In this document: positions 1 through 5,800 of the stretch, one piece after another
How the letters are laid out: the number at the start of each line of letters is the position of its first letter
Numbering within the stretch: the first letter of the stretch is position 1
Source: Betaproteobacteria bacterium
Lineage (GTDB): Bacteria > Pseudomonadota > Gammaproteobacteria > Burkholderiales > Sulfuriferulaceae
Length of the DNA: 8,732 nucleotides
Assembly: GCA_003455595.1 (NCBI GenBank)
Contig: DMQT01000057.1
Span: 390-9,121, forward strand
Reading direction: 5' to 3'
The notes under the pieces: generated by a model
The model's input: only the letters and a program-made list of their open reading frames with translations
Databases searched by the model: none
Told to the model about the DNA's origin: nothing
Translations under genes and position numbers: made by a program

Positions 1-776
1 CCCGAGGCAAAGATACGTGCAGCCCCGGTTGCGGGGTCCACCTCCCAGATGGCGGCACGGTTGACCTCCTTATCCATACCGTTATCACCCGCATTGCTGT
101 TTGAGCCGACGGTCACATACAAATGCTTGCCATCCGGACTGGCAATGACATTCTTGGTCCAGTGATGGTTGATCGGCCCGGCGGGCAAAGCGATCACGTT
201 GACACCTGCTGCGGTGATGTGCGTTTCGCCCCTTCGATACGGAAAACGCAATAATGCATCGGTATCGGCAATATAAAGATCATTGCCCACCAGGGCCATG
301 CCAAAGGGAGAATGCAAGCCGGACAGGAATACGCTGCGTGTTTCTGCAACGCCATCGCCGTTAGCATCACGCAGCAGGGTGATACGATTTGCGCTGGGCA
401 CGCCTGCGCCTGCCCGCTTCATTACCCATTTCATGATCCAGCCCTTGATGCCTTTGCTGTCCTCGGGTTTGGGGGGTGCATTGGTTTCAGCTACCAGCAC
501 ATCACCGTTGGGCAGCACGTAGAGCCAACGCGGATGGTCAAGGCCGCTGGCAAACGCATTCACCGCCAAATCCGCAGCCGCTTTCGGCGTAACGCCAGTC
601 GGCCAGCCTTTGGCAGGTGCGATATGCACGGTGGGAATAAGCGTCGGATTCGGCGATGGCAAGATCGGGTGGGGGCCGACGCCCGCCTGTTCCGGCAATG
701 TTGCCACTTCACCGCAGGCTGCCAGACTCAGCACACACAGTGTAACCAGCAAGCGAGGCAGCATGAGAGGGTGCAT
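1..776 (-). CDS. Sorbosone/PQQ-dependent sugar dehydrogenase family lipoprotein (partial, 3' end missing)
   Basis: The 258 N-terminal residues of a predicted lipoprotein are visible; the frame is open to the left edge. Residues 1-20 form a signal peptide ending in a lipobox (L18-A-A-C21), so the mature protein should be membrane-anchored in the periplasm. After a Pro-rich linker come segments typical of the sorbosone dehydrogenase beta-propeller family: GLDHPRWLYVLPNGDVLVAE (78-97), an acidic DANGDG loop (137-142) that could bind calcium, GLHSPFGMAL (153-162) and SPDGKHLYVTVGSNSNAG (213-230). Family members are thought to oxidise sugars or aldoses with pyrroloquinoline quinone, but the substrate cannot be read here and many members are uncharacterised. 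The ATG at 776 is chosen because AAGGA lies about 8 nt upstream; the next ATG (764) would shorten the signal peptide. It sits 36 nt after the 79-residue gene on the same strand, so cotranscription is likely. Family assignment is strong; enzymatic activity is inferred. Confidence 0.88.
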   Translation of the reverse strand, partial: MHPLMLPRLLVTLCVLSLAACGEVATLPEQAGVGPHPILPSPNPTLIPTVHIAPAKGWPTGVTPKAAADLAVNAFASGLDHPRWLYVLPNGDVLVAETNAPPKPEDSKGIKGWIMKWVMKRAGAGVPSANRITLLRDANGDGVAETRSVFLSGLHSPFGMALVGNDLYIADTDALLRFPYRRGETHITAAGVNVIALPAGPINHHWTKNVIASPDGKHLYVTVGSNSNAGDNGMDKEVNRAAIWEVDPATGAARIFAS

Positions 777-812
777 TGGGTGTTTCCTTGAAGTGGGGAC
801 GCTAATCTTGCA

Positions 813-1052
813 TCAGGTCCAGCGTGCTTTATTTGCCTGCATGGGTTTATTTTTTTTGAATCCGGGCTGCCTGACAGCACCGGGTTGCCTGGTCGTTTCA
901 CGCTTTACATGCGGCACTTTGACCGGACTGATAACTGAATCTTTAGTGCACTGCAGTTCGTCAGCCAAAGCGGTTGTGGTGGCGCAGAAAATGCCTGCCA
1001 CGCCCAACATCAACCTGAGTTTAAAGACCACGATTAGCTTGCTGTAACGCAT
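813..1052 (-). CDS. Small secreted basic protein, function unknown (79 aa)
   Basis: I do not recognise a family. Residues 1-30 look like a Sec signal peptide: basic start (MRYSK), hydrophobic core, and an ALA cleavage site before D31. The mature part would be about 49 residues, strongly basic (many K and R), with one cysteine (C35), two QPG motifs and no obvious fold. A GGAAGG ribosome site lies 7 nt before the ATG, supporting both the start and the reality of the gene. It lies 92 nt after the collagen-like lipoprotein gene and 36 nt before the dehydrogenase gene, all on one strand, so it is probably part of that unit. Its ribosome site falls inside a predicted hairpin. A run of eight A residues (minus strand, 857-850) near the 3' end could permit slippage. 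It could be a small periplasmic protein or a spurious but translated frame; export signal plus ribosome site favour a true gene. Confidence 0.62.
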   Translation of the reverse strand: MRYSKLIVVFKLRLMLGVAGIFCATTTALADELQCTKDSVISPVKVPHVKRETTRQPGAVRQPGFKKNKPMQANKARWT

Positions 1053-1054
1053 AG

Positions 1055-1093
1055 GACTGCCTTCCGAATTGGTCTGCCGAAAACAAGGCAGCC
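1055..1093 (-). promoter_or_regulatory. Candidate hairpin masking the ribosome site of the 79-aa gene
   Basis: In the minus-strand transcript, GGCTGCCTT (1093-1085) can pair with AAGGCAGTC (1063-1055) in a 9-bp helix with one G-U pair. That helix covers the AAGG of the ribosome site and stops 2 nt before the ATG. The same CTGCC (1091-1087) can instead pair with GGCAG (1078-1074) in a smaller 5-bp hairpin that leaves the ribosome site free. The two pairings exclude each other. The complementarity is seen directly; a regulatory role is inference. Confidence 0.35.
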
Positions 1094-1144
1094 ACGCGCT
1101 TACCAGGGATTATTTCCTGACGGAAGACAATGCCATGTGGTTAA

Positions 1145-1465
1145 TTAGTTACTTGTGGCTGGGGGCGTTGGAGGAACGATAATCGTGGTGTTGCCGCCCG
1201 TTGCACCGGTATCGCCGGTTGCACCCGTCGCACCCGAATCGCCGGTGTAACCTTGCGAACCGGTCGCACCTGTGCTGCCAGTATTACCTGTGGCGCCCGT
1301 GGTACCCGTGGTACCCGTGGTACCCGTGGTACCCGTGGTACCCGGCGCACCGGCAGGGCCGGGAACGGCAACAGGTACTGGATTGTTCACGACAACAGGT
1401 TGTTTTTCGCAAGCACTCAACGCAACAGCAGTCACAAGCCCAGCGAGCAGTAATGAATATTTCAT
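1145..1465 (-). CDS. Collagen-like repeat lipoprotein (106 aa)
   Basis: A short predicted lipoprotein with three parts. Residues 1-18 are a signal peptide with lipobox L16-S-A-C19; E20 at +2 is compatible with outer-membrane sorting. A Val/Pro/Asn linker (20-35) follows. Then come 18 uninterrupted Gly-X-Y triplets (36-89), mostly GTT, GAT and similar, and a Pro/Thr-rich tail (90-106). Gly-X-Y runs form collagen-like triple helices in bacterial surface proteins. Here Thr dominates the Y position instead of Pro, which is also seen in other bacterial collagen-like proteins and may favour glycosylation. It is probably a surface or periplasmic fibrous tether; no partner is visible. The start at 1465 is preferred over the upstream ATG at 1513 because GAAAGGA (1481-1475) lies 9 nt before it, and because the longer form would bury the signal peptide behind 16 polar residues. 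Five GTT triplets are encoded by a near-perfect 9-bp tandem repeat. It is probably the first gene of the leftward unit. Confidence 0.8.
   Translation of the reverse strand: MKYSLLLAGLVTAVALSACEKQPVVVNNPVPVAVPGPAGAPGTTGTTGTTGTTGTTGATGNTGSTGATGSQGYTGDSGATGATGDTGATGGNTTIIVPPTPPATSN
1301..1345. repeat. 9-bp tandem repeat (GGTACCCGT, five copies) in the collagen-like gene
   Basis: Four perfect copies of GGTACCCGT (1301-1336) are followed by a fifth differing only at its last base (1337-1345). Each copy contains the palindrome GGTACC and encodes one Gly-Thr-Thr triplet on the minus strand. Because the unit is 9 bp, gain or loss of copies keeps the frame and changes collagen-like length by one triplet at a time. 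Degenerate versions of the same unit continue on both sides. Confidence 0.95.
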
Positions 1466-1474
1466 GATTTTATT

Positions 1475-1481
1475 TCCTTTC
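1475..1481 (-). promoter_or_regulatory. Ribosome binding site fixing the collagen-like gene start
   Basis: GAAAGGA on the minus strand, 9 nt from the ATG at 1465. No comparable site precedes the alternative ATG at 1513, where the upstream sequence is only A/T-rich. Confidence 0.7.
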
Positions 1482-1513
1482 AATTTGGAAAAATCCGGTT
1501 TTTCCTGACACAT

Positions 1514-1568
1514 TTTAAAAATGAAATCTTCATGATTTCAATTGCGGTAAACCAGTTGCGGCAAACCA
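1514..1568 (-). promoter_or_regulatory. Candidate promoter and operator of the leftward unit
   Basis: Read on the minus strand, a -35-like TTGAAA (1541-1536) and a -10-like TTTAAA (1519-1514) are separated by 16 nt and lie ahead of the collagen-like gene. Directly abutting the -35 box upstream is a tandem repeat, TGGTTTGCCGCAA (1568-1556) and TGGTTTACCGCAA (1554-1542), with one mismatch in 13 and a 14-bp period. Between the boxes, overlapping the -35, is a perfect 7-bp inverted repeat TGAAATC-N5-GATTTCA (1522-1540). This layout resembles activator sites next to a -35 box plus an operator. The repeats are seen; the promoter and regulator are inferred. Confidence 0.4.
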
Positions 1569-1699
1569 ATCCAGGGTCAAACAGCACTCAAACCGGAGTA
1601 TGCATGCTGCCAGGCCAGCCAGCGCCGACACCCCATTCGCTAGAGCGACTGCGAGCCTGAATCAGTTTGCCTAGCATCACAGTAAACGCAAGCTGCATC

Positions 1700-1729
1700 G
1701 TGTTCTGTACGTTAGCGAACGTAGGACAC
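1700..1729. repeat. Extragenic hairpin GTGTTC..GGACAC
   Basis: TACGTT (1708-1713) and AACGTA (1718-1723) form a perfect 6-bp stem around an AGCG loop. GTGTTC (1700-1705) and GGACAC (1724-1729) extend it with one G-U pair after a 2-nt bulge. A T-rich but interrupted stretch (1730-1738) follows on the plus strand. No plus-strand gene lies upstream for it to terminate, so it is more likely a repetitive palindrome or the end of an unannotated transcript than a gene terminator. Confidence 0.45.
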
Positions 1730-1774
1730 TATTATTTTCTGTGCGGTCTGCGCGAGCCAATTATTTGGACGCAA

Positions 1775-1790
1775 GGTGCGCTATCGCACA
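1775..1790 (-). repeat. 16-bp element, left copy (inverted relative to 2765-2780)
   Basis: On the minus strand this reads TGTGCGATAGCGCACC. It contains the hairpin GTGCG-CTAT-CGCAC (1776-1789 on the plus strand). The same sequence, with one mismatch in 16, occurs in opposite orientation after the YihY-family gene. The short hairpin form resembles small extragenic palindromes scattered in proteobacterial genomes. Confidence 0.5.
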
Positions 1791-1867
1791 GATTAGTAGG
1801 CCGGATCGACCTAGAGTGATAATCGTGGCCTGGTCTCAGGCAAACACTGCGAGTGCAGCCTATCCAG

Positions 1868-2731
1868 ATGAAAAAACTCCTGTTTGAATCCATCAAAGCC
1901 TGGATTGACCACCGTGCGTCGAGTAGAGGCGCTGCGCTGGCATTCTATACCCTGTTTTCCATGACGCCCATCCTGATACTGGCAATCGCCATTGCCGGGT
2001 ATTTCTTTGGCGCGCAAGCGGCGCAGGGCGAGATCATTGGACAGATACAGGGCCTGGTCGGACCCAATGGCGCGCAGGCTGTACAGGCCTTGCTTGCCGC
2101 TGCGCGCAATCCGTTATCCGGGCTGGTCGCAACCCTGGTCGCCACCGTGCTGTTGCTGATCGGTGCAACCAGTGTGTTTGCCGAGCTCAAAGGCAGCCTG
2201 GATGAAATGTGGGGCGTCACGCCGTCGGGGCATTCAGCTTTTATAATTCTGCTTAAAACCCGTTTCCTATCGTTCAGTCTGGTGCTGGTGCTGGCCTTTC
2301 TGCTATTGATTTCGCTGGTCATCAGTGCCGCGCTGGCGGTACTCGAACGCTACGTGGGCACCTTCTGGAGCAGTTCGATGATGGCGCTGTCTGCCGTTTC
2401 GCAAATCATTTCTTTCAGCGTGATTGCCAGCCTGTTCGCGGTTATCTACAAAATGCTGCCCGATGCGCCGTTGTCCTGGCGCGACGTCTGGATTGGCGCG
2501 GTGTTCACCGCCGCCCTGTTCAGTCTAGGCAAATATGCAATTGGCCTGTATCTGGGTAACAGCGGCGTAGCATCCGGGTTTGGCGCTGCCGGGTCGCTGA
2601 TTGCCCTGCTCTTGTGGGTCTATTATTCGGCGCAGATATTCTTTTTCGGTGCTGAATTTACCCGCCAGTACGCCCTATGGTATGGCAGCCTGAAATACCA
2701 GCGCGACCGCGCATTGACCCAAATAAAATAA
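1868..2731 (+). CDS. YihY/virulence factor BrkB family inner-membrane protein
   Basis: A 287-residue multi-pass inner-membrane protein of the YihY/BrkB (UPF0761) family. The family signatures are all present: RGAALAFYTLFSMTPILIL (20-38), GATSVFAELKGSLDEMWGV (99-117), and the C-terminal block GSLIALLLWVYYSAQIFFFG followed by AEFTRQYA. About six hydrophobic segments can be placed near residues 31-50, 84-105, 134-158, 172-198, 206-230 and 241-262; the length is usual for the shorter family members. The molecular role of the family is not settled; older tRNA-processing and virulence labels are not supported by anything here. The ATG at 1868 is chosen because the family normally begins shortly before the RGAALAFYTLFS block. 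A GTG at 1853 would add five residues (MQPIQ). Neither start has a convincing ribosome site, though CAGG (1837-1840) lies 12 nt before the GTG. The gene is flanked by inverted copies of a 16-bp element and stands apart from the glucan synthase gene by 137 bp. Confidence 0.9.
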   Translation: MKKLLFESIKAWIDHRASSRGAALAFYTLFSMTPILILAIAIAGYFFGAQAAQGEIIGQIQGLVGPNGAQAVQALLAAARNPLSGLVATLVATVLLLIGATSVFAELKGSLDEMWGVTPSGHSAFIILLKTRFLSFSLVLVLAFLLLISLVISAALAVLERYVGTFWSSSMMALSAVSQIISFSVIASLFAVIYKMLPDAPLSWRDVWIGAVFTAALFSLGKYAIGLYLGNSGVASGFGAAGSLIALLLWVYYSAQIFFFGAEFTRQYALWYGSLKYQRDRALTQIK

Positions 2732-2764
2732 ACGTGGTCGAGTAGAGCCGCTTGCGACGTAGTA

Positions 2765-2780
2765 TGTGCGATAGCGTACC
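2765..2780 (+). repeat. 16-bp element, right copy (inverted relative to 1775-1790)
   Basis: TGTGCGATAGCGTACC, of which the first 12 bases are identical to the reverse complement of the left copy. It can form GTGCG-ATAG-CGTAC (2766-2779), with one G-U pair in RNA. It begins 33 bp after the stop codon of the YihY-family gene. Confidence 0.5.
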
Positions 2781-2790
2781 GACTTAACCA

Positions 2791-2813
2791 AGGGCATTGG
2801 GTCCTAATGCTCT
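2791..2813 (+). other. Intergenic hairpin between the YihY-family and glucan synthase genes
   Basis: AGGGCATT (2791-2798) pairs with AATGCTCT (2806-2813), 8 bp with one G-U, around a 7-nt loop. It could end transcription of the YihY-family gene, but no run of T follows directly, so a factor-independent terminator is not supported. An overlapping imperfect palindrome, GCTCT-AA-AGAGC (2809-2820), could form instead. Confidence 0.3.
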
Positions 2814-2854
2814 AAAGAGCTGACATCTTTATCTGGATTCGGCTGCAATAGCCC

Positions 2855-2860
2855 AAGGTG
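2855..2860 (+). promoter_or_regulatory. Ribosome binding site fixing the TTG start of the glucan synthase
   Basis: AAGGTG lies 8 nt before TTG at 2869. An in-frame TGA at 2821 bounds the frame upstream, and no in-frame ATG occurs until about 3281. This site and the conserved N-terminal sequence that follows make the TTG the only well-supported start. Confidence 0.72.
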
Positions 2861-2868
2861 CCTCAAAA

Positions 2869-5800
2869 TTGAAAACCAACCGTCCCATTTTTTCCAAACG
2901 CCTGTTGCCTCTCAAGACACTGACCCACGCCCCTGCTGCGCCGCGTACCTATCCCAATGAAGAAGCCCCGCTGCGCTCCGAACTATTTAGCGCCGATCAG
3001 CTGGAACAGCACGGCAAAAATCTGGCGGCCAGCCATACGCTTACGTCTAAAAACGCATCGAACCCTTTGCTGGCCAGGCTTTCGGAGAACGAAGATGTGC
3101 TGGTCGGGGTGTGTAATCTGCTGACTGAAGCGGTCGCAACCCAGCGCCGCATTACCCCAGCGGGCGAATGGCTGCTGGACAACTTCTATTTGATCGAGGA
3201 ACAGATACGCACCGCCAAACAGCATTTGCCCAAGGCCTACAGCCGCGAATTGCCGCGCCTGGCACACGGCACCGCCGCCGGGATGCCGCGCGTGTACGCC
3301 ATCGCGCTGGAAGCCGTTGCGCACGGGGACGGACGAATAGACAAAGCCGGTTTCAGCCGGTTTGTGGCGGCGTATCAAACCGTCGCGCCGCTCAATCTGG
3401 GTGAGCTGTGGGCCATTCCGATCATGCTCCGGCTGGCGTTGATCGAAAATCTGCGACGCGTCGCAGTGCGTATCGCGGCGGGCAGGATCGAGCGTAATCA
3501 GGCCGACGCCTGGGTAGACCAGATGATCGAGATTGCGCAGACCGATCCCAAAAGTCTGATTCTGCTGACCGCCGATATGGCGCGCTCCGACCCGCCCATG
3601 ACGACACCGTTCGTTTCAGAATTTGCACGCCGCATGCAGGGTCAGGGTACCGCGCTGGCGTTGCCGCTGACCTGGATCGAGCAGCGTCTGGCGGAATCCA
3701 ACCTGACCATCGAACAGCTGATCCAGTCGGGCAACCAGCAACAGGCCACCGACCAGGTGTCGATCAGCAACAGCATCGGCAGCTTGCGCTTCCTCGGTGC
3801 CGCAGACTGGCCCACGTTTGTTGAAGACATGAGCGTGGTGGAACAGACGCTGCGTACCGATCCGGTTCGCGCTTACGCCGGTATGGATTTTGCCACGCGT
3901 GACCGCTATCGCCATCAGATCGAGAAAATCGCCCGCCGCTGTGCGCAGGCCGAAGCGGACGTAGCGCGCCAGGCGATCCAGCTGGCCGCAGCCGCCGCCA
4001 GCCAGGATGCCGCTGCACGTGCCGCGCATGTGGGTTATTACCTGATTGACGCGGGCTGCACCGAACTCGAAGCGAGTGTGGCCATGCGCCCCGCGCTGTT
4101 AGCGCCGCTGCACCATTTCGGACGGCGTTTCCCCCTGCCGCTCTATCTCGGCGCCATTGTACTGATTGCTGTGCTGCTCACAGGCGGCTTGACGCTGATT
4201 GCCTACGCCAGCGGCCTGCCCACCTGGCTGCTGGCCGTAATTGATATCGTCGCTTTGTTGTCTGCCAGCCAGATGGCTGTCGCACTGGTGAATTGGCTCG
4301 CCACCTTGCTGACGACGCCCCACCCCTTGCCCAAGATGGATTTTTCCAAGGGTATTCCATCGGATTTTCAAACCCTGGTTATCGTCCCCACCCTGCTCAG
4401 CAGCCAGCGCAATATCGAGGACCTGCTCGAAGCGCTGGAAGTCCGTTTTCTCGCCAATCGCGACAACGCGCTACAGTTTGGATTGCTCACCGATTTCCAG
4501 GATGCGCCGCAAGAAACCCAACCGGAAGATGCCGTGCTTCTGGAATTGGCGCAGACCGGCATCGAGGCGCTGAATCGAAAGTACGCGGGTGCATTGGGCA
4601 ACGATGCATTCTTCCTGTTTCACCGTCCGCGCCGTTGGAACCCGCAGGAAAAATGCTGGATGGGCTACGAGCGCAAGCGCGGCAAACTGGCGGAACTCAA
4701 TTCGCTGCTACGCGGCGGCGCGATGGATAGGTTCATGCTCATTGTCGGCGAGATCGCATTGCTGTCCGATGTGCGCTACGTCATCACCCTGGATACGGAC
4801 ACCGGGCTGCCGCGCGATACAGCACGCCAGCTGGTGGGTGCCATGGCGCATCCCCTGAATCGCCCGCACTACGATGAACAGCTGCAGCGCATCAGCAGCG
4901 GTTACGGCATCATGCAGCCACGCGTGAGCCCAAAGCTGGCCGGTGCCAACCGCTCGCGCTACGCCCGTTTGCACAGCGGTGAGGCCGGTATCGACCCCTA
5001 TACCCGCGCGGTGTCCGACGTGTATCAGGATGTATTCCACGAAGGCTCGTTCATCGGCAAGGGCATTTATGACGTCGATGCATTCGAGCGCGCGCTGGGG
5101 GGGCGTTTTCCTGAAAACAAGATCCTCAGCCACGACTTGCTGGAAGGCTGCTATGCACGTGCCGGTCTGTTGAGCGATGTGCAGTTGTACGAAGACTATC
5201 CGGCACGCTATCGCGCCGATATGGATCGCCGCTACCGCTGGATACGCGGCGACTGGCAGTTACTCGAATGGCTGTTACCAAAGGTGCCGGGATTCGGCCG
5301 CCGTCGCCAGAAAAATCCGCTGTCGTGGCTGTCGCAATGGAAGCTGTTTGATAATCTGCGCCGCAGTCTTGTCCCCGCTGCCTTGACGCTGTTGCTGCTG
5401 CTCGGCTGGTCGCTGGGCACGCCGGCCTGGCTCTGGACACTGGCGGTCATTGCCATTTTGCTGGTGCCGCCGCTGGGCGCAGCCACACTGGCGTTATTTC
5501 GCAAGCCGTCCGACGCCATGCTCGGGCATCATCTGCGCGATGGTGGCCGGGCCATCATCGGACATCTGCTGCAAGCCCTGTTTACCCTGGCCTGGCTGCC
5601 GTATGAAACCTATCGCAGTCTGGATGCAATCCTGCGCACGCTCTGGCGCATGGTGATATCGCATCAGCACCGGCTTGAATGGATACCGTCCGGCGATCCC
5701 GCCTGCGCCGGGCGCACCGATCTGGCCAGCCACTACCAGCAGATGTGGATTGCGCCGGTATTGGCTGCGCTGATCCTGGTCTATCTCTCACTGGCATCCC

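Larger units (their letters stand above)
1466..1867. other. Divergent intergenic region between the collagen-like and YihY-family genes
   Basis: This 402-bp gene-free stretch separates the leftward unit from the rightward YihY-family gene. Nearest the left gene are its ribosome site and candidate promoter with tandem repeat. From about 1570 to 1690 I see no clear feature beyond the imperfect palindrome TCGCTAGAGCGA (1637-1648). Two hairpins follow (1700-1729 and 1776-1789). A GATAAT at 1818-1823 could be a -10 box for the rightward gene, but no good -35 accompanies it. Just before that gene are two more small hairpins, GCCTG-GTCT-CAGGC (1828-1841) and CTGC-GAGT-GCAG (1847-1858). No reading frame here has both a ribosome site and recognisable content. 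Confidence 0.6.

Noticed and set aside
312..791. Open frame of 159 codons on the plus strand
   Set aside because: It lies antisense to the lipoprotein dehydrogenase, whose family motifs read cleanly on the minus strand. The plus-strand protein is Cys/His/Arg-rich with no recognisable content.
1466..1513. N-terminal extension of the collagen-like lipoprotein to the ATG at 1513
   Set aside because: No ribosome site precedes it, and it would place 16 mostly polar residues ahead of a well-formed signal peptide.
1483..1533. Upstream 17-codon frame starting at the ATG at 1533 on the minus strand
   Set aside because: It has no ribosome site and would overlap the candidate -10 box. Its start merely repeats the 10-bp TTCATGATTT also found at the true start.
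1919..2748. Shared 11-mer GTCGAGTAGAG inside the YihY-family gene and after it
   Set aside because: An exact 11-base match between two positions is expected by chance several times in a window this long, and one copy is coding sequence.
2820..2849. CTGACA and TGCAAT as a promoter for the glucan synthase gene
   Set aside because: The spacing is 18 nt and the -10 match is poor. The implied transcription start would fall on the ribosome site, leaving it non-functional.
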